The notes under the pieces are model-generated. The model had not been told where the DNA came from, searched no databases, and saw nothing but the letters and a program-made list of their open reading frames with translations. A DNA stretch of 26,440 nt from Gemmatimonadaceae bacterium (GTDB lineage: Bacteria > Latescibacterota > UBA2968 > UBA8231). The DNA is taken from NCBI GenBank assembly GCA_002726335.1, contig PBSR01000278.1, forward strand, positions 1 to 26,440. The letters are read 5' to 3'. Below are positions 7,613 through 15,964 of the stretch, piece after piece; positions within the stretch are counted from its first letter, which is position 1; each line of letters starts with the position of its first letter. The translations under genes and the position numbers were made by a program.

Positions 7613-9235
7613 TCAATCCCAGGGCCGCACGAAACGCCCCGGCGTCGCCCCCGTGTGCGCGCCATCGCACACAACCTGCACGCCGTTCACCCACACGTGA
7701 TTGACGCCCCGCGACAGCTGATGGGGGTCCTCGAAGGTCGCGTTGTCGGTAACGGATTCCGGATCGAAGACGACGACATCGGCCAGCATACCTTCCCGCA
7801 GCAGACCCCGCTGCCGCAGGCCCAGGCGATCGGCCACAGCAGATGTCATCTTACGCACCGCATCCTCCAGGCTGAGTACGTTCAGTTCGCGGACGAAGCG
7901 GCCCAGAACTCTCGGGTAGGTGCCGTAGCCGCGTGGATGCACCGGTCCGAAGGGTTTACCCCAGACCGGGTCGTAGCCGCCCGCATCGGTGGACACCTTG
8001 ATCCACGGTTGCTGCAGCTGCAGCCGCAGGTTGTCCTCCGTCATGGAGAAGTAGATGGTGCTGATCGACTGGCGTTCGGACAGGACCAGATCACACACGG
8101 CGTCGAACCAGTGCTGTCCCCGCATGCGGCAGATCTCGGACAGCTTGCGGCCCACGTACTGCTGGTTCTCTGCCTGCTGGAAGCCGATGGGCATGACGCC
8201 GTCCTCGCCGTGCTGGCTGACCATCGCCTCCCAGCGGCCGTCAGGTCTGGTGACGGCGGCGCGGATGTGCTCGCGTTGTGCCGGGTCCTGCAGATTCTCG
8301 TAGAGCCGGCCACCTGCCATGGCCCAGGGCGGCAGCACCGACGTCAGTCCCGTGCCCGAGGCGGCATAGGGATACATGTCCGCCGTAACGTCGAGGCCAC
8401 CCGCACGAGCGGCCTCGATGCGCTCGATGACCCGCGGCATCTTGTCCCAGTTGTCCCGCCCCGCTGCCTTCAGGTGATAGATCTCCACCGGCACGTCAGC
8501 GCGCACGCCGATCTCGAAGGCCTCGTCGAGCGCGCCGAAGATCTCACCTGCCTCTGAGCGAAGGTGCGTGATGTAGGTGCCGTCGTATTGGCCCACCACC
8601 TCGCAGACGTGGACGATCTCGTCCGTGTCGGCATAGCAGTCCGGTGGGTAGATGAGGGCGTAGGAGACACCGAAGGCGCCATCTTCCATGGCTTCGGCCA
8701 TGACACGACGCATGAGGTCTTGCTCGCCAGGACCCGCCGGGCGGTCATCCATATCCAGAGCGACTTTGCGCAGCGTTCCTCCTCCCAGGTACGATCCGAC
8801 ATTGGGAGACACGCCGGCGGCTTCGAAGGCCTCGAGCCAGTGGGCGAAGCGCGTCCAGCCCTTCGACGGTTCGACCCAGTGGGCTACGGCATCGCCGTGG
8901 ATCTGGGTGCTGATGCCGCCCTCGTTGCGACCGGTCACCGGTGCCGGTGTGAAGGCTTCCCCCATGATCTCGGTGGTGATGCCCTGGGTGATCTTCGACA
9001 CGCAGCGACCGTCCACCATGAGCGGATAGATGGAGTGGCTCTGGATGTCGATGAATCCGGGGCAGACGACGGCGCCGGTGCCATCGACGACGATTCGAGC
9101 CTGAGCTGGCGGGAGCGAGCCGGGCGGGGCAACGGCGGCCACACGATCGCCGGCGAGAGCAACGTCGCCACGAAACCAGGGATTGCCGCTGCCGTCGATG
9201 ACGCGGCAACCCGTGATCAGCGTGTCGAAGGCCAC
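7613..9235 (-). CDS. D-aminoacylase-type amidohydrolase (N-acyl-D-amino-acid deacylase family)
   Basis: This 540-residue amidohydrolase-superfamily protein has the D-aminoacylase layout: an N-terminal beta-sandwich half (DTLITGCRVIDGSGNPWFRGDVA), the barrel with VCPGFIDIQSHS, THLRSEAGE and EIYHLKAAG carrying His ligands, STDAGG with the catalytic Asp, and a C-terminal RGLLREGMLADVVVFDP returning to the sandwich. Family members cleave N-acyl groups from D-amino acids or related amides with zinc. The first metal motif is Q65-S-H67 rather than HxH, and the position of the bridging Cys in the usual GNCG loop is Glu93 (MGEAF), so substrate or metal use may differ. The GTG start at 9235 is three bases after the bicupin stop, so it is last in a four-gene operon with bicupin, Gfo/Idh/MocA and sulfatase. 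Confidence 0.9.
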   Translation of the reverse strand: MAFDTLITGCRVIDGSGNPWFRGDVALAGDRVAAVAPPGSLPPAQARIVVDGTGAVVCPGFIDIQSHSIYPLMVDGRCVSKITQGITTEIMGEAFTPAPVTGRNEGGISTQIHGDAVAHWVEPSKGWTRFAHWLEAFEAAGVSPNVGSYLGGGTLRKVALDMDDRPAGPGEQDLMRRVMAEAMEDGAFGVSYALIYPPDCYADTDEIVHVCEVVGQYDGTYITHLRSEAGEIFGALDEAFEIGVRADVPVEIYHLKAAGRDNWDKMPRVIERIEAARAGGLDVTADMYPYAASGTGLTSVLPPWAMAGGRLYENLQDPAQREHIRAAVTRPDGRWEAMVSQHGEDGVMPIGFQQAENQQYVGRKLSEICRMRGQHWFDAVCDLVLSERQSISTIYFSMTEDNLRLQLQQPWIKVSTDAGGYDPVWGKPFGPVHPRGYGTYPRVLGRFVRELNVLSLEDAVRKMTSAVADRLGLRQRGLLREGMLADVVVFDPESVTDNATFEDPHQLSRGVNHVWVNGVQVVCDGAHTGATPGRFVRPWD

Positions 9236-9238
9236 GTG

Positions 9239-10009
9239 TCAGCTCACGACCAGGTAAGACAACCAGCCCTCGTGGCGGTCGTTGAGGATCACGTGGGGCA
9301 CACCCAGTGGCAGGTAGACGGCATCGCCGGTCTTCACGGGAAAAGCGTCGAAGCCGGCCACGACGGTACCCTCACCTTCGAGGATGTAGTAGATCTGTTC
9401 CTTGTCGTCGTGCTGGTGGTAGTCGGAGGCGTGACCCATGCCAACCGCCTGGCGGGCGAGATACCAGAAGGACAGCAGGCAGGGCTGATCGGTGCCGCTT
9501 TCGTCGGTGTCGAGCCGCTCCAGCAGCTGCCAGGTGACGGCTTTGCCGTGGTCTCCCATGTTCGGCGAGGCGTCGCGCCAGTTGAGGACCCGGGGCTGAC
9601 CGATGGGCTTGCCTTCTCCCAGCTTCTCGTCGGGCACGGGACAGGAGATGATGAGGTACTGCATCCAGTCCGGGTTGCGGTCGCCGATCAGCTGATGGCC
9701 CACACCCGGCGGGAAGTAGGCGACGGAGCCCTCGCTCACGGGGCAGGTGTCGTCGCCGATGCGGACATCGGCGGTACCCGAGAGTATGTAGTAGTACTGC
9801 TCGGCGTTGTCGTGGGCGTGGTAGTCGGAGCTCTTGCCACCCTGTACCGAGTGTCCGGCAAAGCCGCTCAGGTGCGACAGGCAGTCGAAGGGGGAGGACG
9901 CAGCTTCCTCCTTCGGCCGGTTGAGGATGGGCCAGACGATGGCGTTGTCGTGGCCGAGATATGAGTCCGAGTCACGCCAGTTGCGGCAGACGGCGCGGGC
10001 GCTGGTCAC
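9239..10009 (-). CDS. Bicupin (two cupin_2 domains)
   Basis: This 256-residue protein consists of two similar cupin beta-barrels. The first holds DYHAHDNAEQYYYILSG and YFPPGVGHQLIG; the second holds DYHQHDDKEQIYYILEG and YLPLGVPHVILN. Each has the HxH(x)nE and later His that bind a divalent metal, so both sites look intact. Bicupins of this type include dioxygenases, isomerases and sugar-binding proteins; none can be singled out. The GTG at 10009 is chosen over the long upstream open frame because an AAAGGAG (10023-10017) lies seven bases before it, overlapping the stop of the upstream oxidoreductase. Its stop is three bases before the amidohydrolase start. Its place in the operon suggests it acts on, or senses, the same compound as the flanking enzymes. 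Confidence 0.85.
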   Translation of the reverse strand: MTSARAVCRNWRDSDSYLGHDNAIVWPILNRPKEEAASSPFDCLSHLSGFAGHSVQGGKSSDYHAHDNAEQYYYILSGTADVRIGDDTCPVSEGSVAYFPPGVGHQLIGDRNPDWMQYLIISCPVPDEKLGEGKPIGQPRVLNWRDASPNMGDHGKAVTWQLLERLDTDESGTDQPCLLSFWYLARQAVGMGHASDYHQHDDKEQIYYILEGEGTVVAGFDAFPVKTGDAVYLPLGVPHVILNDRHEGWLSYLVVS

Positions 10010-10022
10010 GGGCAGGCTCCTT

Positions 10023-11069
10023 TCACGAGGTCTGTTCATTCTGCGGGCCGCCGCCAATCGTGCCGTCGGCCAACATCGATAACAGGGCCGAGTCGTCGAC
10101 ATCGAGAGGCAGCACAACACGTCCCCGTCGTCGTGACGACTCGTAGGTGGCGAAGATGAGCTCGGTGGCACGCAGTGCCCGGTGGCTGGACAGCTCCGGT
10201 TCGTCGTCGCTTTCCAGGCAGTCGACCAGGTTGCGTACACTGGCGATGGTGTGTTCGGGCACGGGTACGCCCACCGTCCTGTCAGGATCGGTCCAGGCGC
10301 CATCACGGAACAGACGCAACGGGTGTTCGGTCCTGCCGCCCGGTATCAGCTCGACGATGCCCTCGGTACCTATTAATCGGTTCACGTTGCCGAAGCCCGT
10401 TTCACCCGTCACCATCAATCCTTCCACTTCGTTGGCAAAGCGGATCCAGGCGATGCCGCTGGTGTCCAGCCGGACGCCGAAGACCTCGCTCTGTGCATCG
10501 ACGGAGATCTGGCCGAGGACCCATTCGGCGGGTGTCTCCTCGTTGTAGAAGAACATCATGTCGAACCAGTGTGTGCCCCAGTCGAACAGGTTGGGACAGG
10601 AGGTCTCCATGCGGCGCAGGTCGCCGATGGCGCCATCGCGGATGAGCTTGCGCGCCGTCTGGAAGGTGTCGCCGAAGCGACGCTGGTGGCAGAGGGTGAG
10701 CAGCACGTCACGATCGATGCAGGCCTGGTGCATGGCTCTGGCGTCACCCCACGTGGGGGCCATCGGTTTTTCCGCCAGGATGGCGCGGGCGCCCGACTCG
10801 GCGGACGCTTCGATCATCTCGCGGTGGAAGTGCGGCCAGGTGCAGACGCTGACGAGGTCGGGTGATTCGACGCGCAGCATCTCGTGGTAGTCAGCATAGG
10901 TCTGTGGCACATGGAAGGACTCGGCGAAGGCGTCACGTGCCTCAGGTACCGGATCGACGCAGGCGACGATGGTGGTGCGCTCGTCGACGGCGTAACCCTC
11001 GGCGTGAGCGCGGCCACGGCCACCGCAGCCGATCACGGCAGCGCGCAGGTTGGCAGCATCGGATGACAC
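10023..11069 (-). CDS. Gfo/Idh/MocA-family NAD(P)-dependent oxidoreductase
   Basis: This 348-residue protein has an N-terminal Rossmann fold, LRAAVIGCGGRGRAHAEGY (GxGGxGxxH), with VACVDP after strand 2 and the family marker AILAEKPMAPTW, where the EKP lysine helps catalysis. A C-terminal half, with CHQRRFGDTFQ and FDWGTHWFDMMFF (Asp/His of the DxGxHxxD-type site), completes the two-domain fold. The family oxidises or reduces sugars, inositols and related compounds. The longer frame begins with TTG at 11099, inside the sulfatase gene; I prefer GTG at 11069, which has a purine-rich GAAAGAGAG upstream, starts just before the Rossmann strand and leaves a 17-base gap. It is second in the sulfatase-led operon. 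Confidence 0.9.
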   Translation of the reverse strand: MSSDAANLRAAVIGCGGRGRAHAEGYAVDERTTIVACVDPVPEARDAFAESFHVPQTYADYHEMLRVESPDLVSVCTWPHFHREMIEASAESGARAILAEKPMAPTWGDARAMHQACIDRDVLLTLCHQRRFGDTFQTARKLIRDGAIGDLRRMETSCPNLFDWGTHWFDMMFFYNEETPAEWVLGQISVDAQSEVFGVRLDTSGIAWIRFANEVEGLMVTGETGFGNVNRLIGTEGIVELIPGGRTEHPLRLFRDGAWTDPDRTVGVPVPEHTIASVRNLVDCLESDDEPELSSHRALRATELIFATYESSRRRGRVVLPLDVDDSALLSMLADGTIGGGPQNEQTS

Positions 11070-11086
11070 AGGATTCTCTCTTTCTA

Positions 11087-12499
11087 TCAGGGATTCCAAG
11101 CCGGGTTCGGCTCTGGAATCTTCGCCTCCACCGACTCGCGCCAGACGGCCAGGCGTTCGTACAGGTCGCGCTCGATGTCGGGATGGTCGGCGGCGAGATT
11201 GCGCTCTTCAGAGATGTCGTCTCTCAGATGGTAGAGCTCCCGGCGGCCGTCCTCGAAGAACTCGATCAGCTTCCAGTCGTCGCAGCGGACCGACGAGCCC
11301 GGCGTACCGCCCTGGTTGCCGTAATGGGGGTAGTGCCAGAAGATCCCCTCACGCTCGAGGGTGTCGCCACCGCGCAGCAGGGGCAGAATGGAGACGCCGT
11401 CCACGTGCTGCTCGGGCCGCAGGGGCAGGCCGGCGGCCTCCAGCAGGGTCGGGTAGAAATCGGGGCTCGTCACCGGTGTCGCGCAGGAGCTGCCCGCGGC
11501 GATCTGTTCCGGCCAGCGGACGAACAGCGGCTCACGTGTGCCCCCTTCGTACATCCAGCCTTTGCCTTCCGCCAGAGGCGCGTTGCACGTGGGTGATCCC
11601 TCGGAGGTGGCCAGTCCGCCGTTGTCCGAGGTGAACACGACGATCGTGTCCCGGGCCTTGCCGTTGCGCTCCAGCGCCGCCAGAACTCGCCCGATACCCT
11701 CGTCGAGGGAGTCGATCATGGCTGCGTACACCGGGTCGGAGTGCAGCAGTCGTCGCCGTACCCGGTGTCCCTTCTTGTGCTCGCAGGGGAAGAACTCGCC
11801 TTCGACGAAGGTGTCGAAGCGATCCAGCCCCAGCCGCCTGGCTTTGTCCTCGTAGCGAGCGATCCGCTCCGCCTTGGCCTGAATCGGCGTATGCACCGAG
11901 TAGTAGGACAGGTTCAGGAAGAAGGGCGTCTCACCCACGTGATCGATGAGATCGACGGCGCGATCCGTCAGGTAGTCGGTCAGGTACGTTTCAGCCGGCA
12001 CGTCCGCCTCGACGAGGGGCTCGATCGTCCACGGGCTGAAGTAGCCGCCCTGCCCGGGTGATCCCATGTGGCAGCCGCCGACGTTGACATCGAAGCCGTG
12101 ATCCTGCGGCAGGTGACCCTTGCCGCCGAGATGCCACTTGCCTACGTGCCAGGTGGCATACCCACCATCGCGCAGGGCGCTGGCGATGGACGTCTCAGAT
12201 GTGGGCAGGTCTCGCAGATAGCGTACGTCGATGACACGGCCCCGAGGCGCGGGCCGGGCGTCGCCCCAGTGGATCCAGTCCGTGATACCCACGGTGGCCG
12301 GATACTTGCCGGTGAGCAGGCTGGCCCGCGTCGGCGAACAGACCGGACAGGCAGCGTAGCCGTCGGTGAAGCGCATACCCTCAGCGCACAGGCTGTCGAT
12401 GTTCGGAGTTTCGTAGTACTCGGATCCACAGCAGGACAGGTCGGTCCAGCCCATGTCGTCGATGAGAATGAAGAGGATATTGGGTCGGGTCTGGCTCAA
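11087..12499 (-). CDS. Type I sulfatase (alkaline-phosphatase-fold arylsulfatase-like)
   Basis: This 470-residue sulfatase has the metal pair Asp14-Asp15 (FILIDDMGWTD), the activation signature Cys54-Ser-Pro-Thr-Arg58 followed by ASLLTGKYP, HVGKWHLG, and VVFTSDNGG carrying the last metal ligands. Cys54 must be converted to formylglycine by a maturation enzyme not present in this window. It has no signal peptide, so a cytoplasmic substrate is implied, unlike many polysaccharide sulfatases. The start is a TTG at 12499 with GAGAGACC before it; no later start keeps the essential DD pair. It leads the operon of Gfo/Idh/MocA, bicupin and D-aminoacylase-like genes. Its family member choice (substrate) cannot be read. 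Confidence 0.92.
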   Translation of the reverse strand: MSQTRPNILFILIDDMGWTDLSCCGSEYYETPNIDSLCAEGMRFTDGYAACPVCSPTRASLLTGKYPATVGITDWIHWGDARPAPRGRVIDVRYLRDLPTSETSIASALRDGGYATWHVGKWHLGGKGHLPQDHGFDVNVGGCHMGSPGQGGYFSPWTIEPLVEADVPAETYLTDYLTDRAVDLIDHVGETPFFLNLSYYSVHTPIQAKAERIARYEDKARRLGLDRFDTFVEGEFFPCEHKKGHRVRRRLLHSDPVYAAMIDSLDEGIGRVLAALERNGKARDTIVVFTSDNGGLATSEGSPTCNAPLAEGKGWMYEGGTREPLFVRWPEQIAAGSSCATPVTSPDFYPTLLEAAGLPLRPEQHVDGVSILPLLRGGDTLEREGIFWHYPHYGNQGGTPGSSVRCDDWKLIEFFEDGRRELYHLRDDISEERNLAADHPDIERDLYERLAVWRESVEAKIPEPNPAWNP

Positions 12500-12596
12500 G
12501 GTGGTCTCTCGATATTGCTTGTGTTGAGATTCACAGGCACGGGCAGCGTAGCCGGCGACAAGCGTAGTCGCGGCAAGCTGGTGTCACAACTCAACC

Positions 12597-12603
12597 AAGA
12601 GGT
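12597..12603 (+). promoter_or_regulatory. Ribosome binding site that fixes the HTH-acylase start
   Basis: AAGAGGT lies five bases (from its last G) before the ATG at 12608. It is the only good Shine-Dalgarno near the front of this gene; the next in-frame start, GTG at 12740, has none. This supports the helix-turn-helix segment being translated as part of the acylase. Confidence 0.55.
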
Positions 12604-12607
12604 CTCA

Positions 12608-15019
12608 ATGGCCGCAAGAGCGACATCCACCGAGAGGATCGAGGCGGTGATCGCCGTCCTGCGCGGGGATCGCACCGTGGAGGAGGTTTGTCGCCTGCGG
12701 GGTGTCCGGCAGGCAACCTACAGACGCTGGCAGCGACAGGTGGTCGCGGGCAAGCACAGCGACGTCCGGGCGACGGTCACCGCCGGGGCTCTCGGCGGCG
12801 AGGCGCGTGTCGATCGCGACCGATGGGGTGTAGCCCACTGTTTCGCCGACAACGTTGCCGACCTCGGCTTTGCCGCCGGTGTCGCCCAGGCACAGGATCG
12901 CCTGTGGCAGCTGGACTACAGGCGTCGGATCGCTGACGGACGGCTGGCGGCCGTGCTCGGTGCCGACCACATCCGCACGGATCGCGAGCACAGGACTCTC
13001 GGATTTCGCCGCATCGCCGAGCAGGTGGAGGCGCCGGCGTTGAGTGCGGAGGCGGAAGCGGCGCTGGCGGGATACGCTGCCGGTGTCAACGCCTGGATCG
13101 AGCACGTGGGCGACAACCTGCCCCTCGAGTTCGATCTGCTGGGCTACGAGCCGGAGCCGTGGCAGGTGACGGACAGTCTGGCCATCCTGCGCTACTTCTG
13201 GTGGACCCTGACGGGACGCCTCAGTCAGCTGGTGGCGGCGGAGCGACTGCAGCGACACACCGGGCCCGACGTGGCAGCGTGGTTCCTGACGCCGGAAACC
13301 GTGTCCTACATCGTTCCGGACTGGGGGGGCGCTGCCCGGGTACGCGGTGGCACAGCTCCCGGCGGCGCCGCTGAAGCGGATTCTCCGGCCGCTACACCGG
13401 GCTCCAATAACTGGGTTGCCGGCCCGTCACGAGTCGACGGGGGTGGCCCCGTGCTCGCCGCCGATCCACACTGGCCGGTGGCCTTTCCCGACATGTGGTA
13501 CGAGCAACACCTGAGCGGAGCGGGCACCGACGTCATCGGACCTGCCTACCCGGGAGCCCCATGGGTCGTGTTCGGTCGCACTCGCGGCCTGGCCTGGGGG
13601 CGGACGAACAACGTCACCTCCACGCGGGATCTCTACCACGAACAGACCGATCCGGACAGTCCCTCGCGGTATCGCACGACAGGGGGCTGGGAGCAGTTCA
13701 CGACGAGGTACGAGTCCATCGAGGTGGCGGGTGCCGATCCGGTGACAGAACTCGTGCACTGTACCGCAGACGGGCGACCCGTGATCAACAGCTTCATCCC
13801 CGACGTCGACCCGGAGGGTGACGGACCGATCACGCTGCGCTGGCTGGGGCAGGAGGCCATCGGTGACGTGCAGTCCCTGATCGACCTGGGACGGTGTGAC
13901 ACCGTGGCCCAGGCGCGGCAGGTATTCTCGCGCTGGCGCCTGTCCCTGTGGAATGCCGTTCTGGCGGACGCTGATGGGCATTTCGGCTATCAGATGTGTG
14001 GCTCGGTACCCGAGAGAGCCGTGGCGACGCGGGGTACACGTCCCGGCGGCGACGCCGATCACGTGTGGCAGGGCTACCGGAACTCGCCAGCCCTACCCGG
14101 TGACTACGACCCGGTGCGAGGCTGGGTGGCGTCAGCGAACAACCCGCCGGCTCCACCGGAGTCACTCGACGGTCTCTACGGGACCTATGCCGACGGGTAT
14201 CGGCACGACCGCATCGCCCAGGCTCTGGGTAGGGGGGAGCTGCTGACACCGAAGCAGGTGGGAGATCTGCAGAATGACAATCTTTCTCTGCGTGCCGAAG
14301 AGCTGTCATCGTCGGCGGCCAGGTACATGGGTCGGACAAAGCGCCTCAGGACCATGGCAAAATGGCTGCGGCGGTGGAACCATCGCTACGACGGGGATCA
14401 GGTGGGGGCAACGATCTGGGCGCTGTTCTGGCCGCGGCTCGTCCAATGCGTCGGCCAGGCGGTTCTCGATTCGTTTACAGCGCAACTGAACGCCGGCAAT
14501 GCAGGCGGGCTGACGCGGCATCTCCTGCTCGGCCACCGTTCGCCCGGGTTCTTTCAGGGCGATCTCACTGCCATGGTGGCTGTCGCCGGTGGAGATACCC
14601 TCGACTACCTGGAGCGTGCCCTGGGATCGACGGCCCGCTCCTGGCGCTGGGACCGGGTGCAGTTCATGGTGCTGCGACATCCTGCCGCCCGTACCGAGGC
14701 GGCGCGGGCAATTCTCGAGCCGGCGCCCGTGCCGTGTCAGGGAGGCAACGGCGTGGTCAACAATCGCGCCAGCCGGGAGGCGGAGTCGCGGCTGGAGGTG
14801 ACGGGAGGTCCGAGCTATCGCTTCGTCGCCGACATGTCGTCGCTGGAGACCAGGGGCTGCATGCTGGCGGGACAGAGCGGGCAGGCCGGGCATGACCACG
14901 CCTTCGATCAGCTCGATCTGTGGCCGGCGGGTCAGTACCATCCGCTGCTGATGGACGACGACGAAGTGGCAGCGGCGACGGTGACCACGACGCGACTGCG
15001 GGACTCGGCCTCAGGCTGA
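12608..15019 (+). CDS. Penicillin-acylase-family Ntn hydrolase with N-terminal transposase-type HTH
   Basis: This 803-residue protein is a penicillin acylase/acyl-homoserine-lactone acylase-like hydrolase. DRDRWGVAHCFADN and AQAQDRLWQLDYRRR (about residues 69-110) open the alpha-chain region. The self-cleavage site with nucleophile Ser266 is in GSNNWVAGPSR, and DPHWP, GRTRGLAWGRTNN and a terminal DLWPAGQYHPLL typify the beta chain. Such enzymes cleave amide-linked acyl groups and mature by autoproteolysis. Residues 9-50 are instead a Tnp/IS3 OrfA-like helix-turn-helix: ERIEAVIAVLRGDRTVEEVC then GVRQATYRRWQRQ. There is no export signal, which is odd since most relatives are periplasmic. It diverges from the sulfatase operon over 108 bases and overlaps the facing kinase gene by nine bases. 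Confidence 0.88.
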   Translation: MAARATSTERIEAVIAVLRGDRTVEEVCRLRGVRQATYRRWQRQVVAGKHSDVRATVTAGALGGEARVDRDRWGVAHCFADNVADLGFAAGVAQAQDRLWQLDYRRRIADGRLAAVLGADHIRTDREHRTLGFRRIAEQVEAPALSAEAEAALAGYAAGVNAWIEHVGDNLPLEFDLLGYEPEPWQVTDSLAILRYFWWTLTGRLSQLVAAERLQRHTGPDVAAWFLTPETVSYIVPDWGGAARVRGGTAPGGAAEADSPAATPGSNNWVAGPSRVDGGGPVLAADPHWPVAFPDMWYEQHLSGAGTDVIGPAYPGAPWVVFGRTRGLAWGRTNNVTSTRDLYHEQTDPDSPSRYRTTGGWEQFTTRYESIEVAGADPVTELVHCTADGRPVINSFIPDVDPEGDGPITLRWLGQEAIGDVQSLIDLGRCDTVAQARQVFSRWRLSLWNAVLADADGHFGYQMCGSVPERAVATRGTRPGGDADHVWQGYRNSPALPGDYDPVRGWVASANNPPAPPESLDGLYGTYADGYRHDRIAQALGRGELLTPKQVGDLQNDNLSLRAEELSSSAARYMGRTKRLRTMAKWLRRWNHRYDGDQVGATIWALFWPRLVQCVGQAVLDSFTAQLNAGNAGGLTRHLLLGHRSPGFFQGDLTAMVAVAGGDTLDYLERALGSTARSWRWDRVQFMVLRHPAARTEAARAILEPAPVPCQGGNGVVNNRASREAESRLEVTGGPSYRFVADMSSLETRGCMLAGQSGQAGHDHAFDQLDLWPAGQYHPLLMDDDEVAAATVTTTRLRDSASG

Positions 15020-15964
15020 CGGTCCTCGCTCGATCAACGCCTGGATGCGAGCCAGCGTCGGCAGAGCATCGCCGAAGTGACCCATGGCGGTGACGGCGAT
15101 GGCGCCGGCAGCGTTGGCGAAGGCACCGATACGGGCCGGATCCCATCCGGCCAGGTAGCCGACCATCGTGGCAGCAGCGTGGCAGTCGCCGGCTCCCGTG
15201 GGTTCCACCACGTCGACTTCGTACCCGGGACAGTACACCGGTTCGGTGTCACCCTCCGCCAGCACGACGCAACCCTCCGATGCCAGGGTTACCGCCACCA
15301 GCTTTGGCCCTCGGGCACGCAGCTCGCGAGCGGCGTGGACGGCATCCTCCTTGCCGGTGATGGCTGTAGCCTCCTCCAGAGTCGGTGTGACGACGTCGGC
15401 CACGGCCAGGGCCTGCTCGAAGGCCGCGGTCGTCTCCGTTCCCCCCAGGATGGCGCGAATGTTGGGGTCGAAGGAGACGATAACCTCGGCGGCCTTCGCC
15501 GTGTCGATGGCGGCCTGTGACGCCGCGAGGGCGGACGGGCTGATCTGCATCGTCGTGCCGGGTACGTGCAGTGCGGCAGCCGCGGAGATGAGCTCGGAGC
15601 TGATATCGCTGGGCTGCAGCGTTGTCGCCGCCGAGTCACGCCGATGGAAGACCAAGCTGGTGTGGCCGTCGATGCATTCATGGAAGCAGAGGCCGATCTG
15701 CCGCCCTTCGACGCGGCGGATGGCCGACACATCCACGTGCTCCCCCACGAGGGCGTCGATCATGTACTCACTGAATGGATCCTCGCCCACGTGGGTGATC
15801 AGGGCGGCGTCGTGTCCACAGCGAACGGCGGCGGCGGCGTACGTGGCAGGACCGCCGCCAGCGTATTTGTGCCAGTGAGAAGCGCCACTCATGGTGTCGC
15901 CCATCGGCTCCGGCATGAATTCCACGAGGGCCTCGCCGAGAGCGAGGATCGGCCCGTCTGTCAT
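15011..15964 (-). CDS. PfkB-family sugar or sugar-acid kinase
   Basis: This 317-residue ribokinase/PfkB protein has the N-terminal ILALGEALVEFMPE, the GGGPATYAAAAVRCG substrate-side motif, ITHVGEDPFSEYMI, VIVSFDPNIRAILGG, and the C-terminal signature VVEPTGAGDCHAAA, where Asp260 is the catalytic base. The LVEFMPE start is common in 2-keto-3-deoxygluconate kinases, so a sugar acid is a fair guess but not settled. The ATG at 15964 overlaps the E2 stop in an ATGA, making this the last gene of the E1alpha-E1beta-E2-kinase operon. It shares nine bases tail-to-tail with the acylase gene. Confidence 0.9.
   Translation of the reverse strand: MTDGPILALGEALVEFMPEPMGDTMSGASHWHKYAGGGPATYAAAAVRCGHDAALITHVGEDPFSEYMIDALVGEHVDVSAIRRVEGRQIGLCFHECIDGHTSLVFHRRDSAATTLQPSDISSELISAAAALHVPGTTMQISPSALAASQAAIDTAKAAEVIVSFDPNIRAILGGTETTAAFEQALAVADVVTPTLEEATAITGKEDAVHAARELRARGPKLVAVTLASEGCVVLAEGDTEPVYCPGYEVDVVEPTGAGDCHAAATMVGYLAGWDPARIGAFANAAGAIAVTAMGHFGDALPTLARIQALIERGPSA

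Noticed and set aside
8564..9964. Long open frame on + strand opposite the amidohydrolase and bicupin genes
   Set aside because: It spans two well-supported genes on the other strand, has no recognisable domain and reflects GC-rich codon bias.
10010..10306. Longer N-terminus for the bicupin
   Set aside because: It lies over the conserved end of the oxidoreductase in another frame; the GTG at 10009 has AAAGGAG at ideal spacing.
12068..12607. Upstream extension of the HTH-acylase frame into the sulfatase gene
   Set aside because: The extension is antisense to conserved sulfatase residues, and a good ribosome binding site sits before the ATG at 12608.
12608..12760. A full insertion sequence at the HTH segment
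   Set aside because: No inverted repeats, target duplication or DDE domain are visible around it, and the frame runs straight into the acylase.
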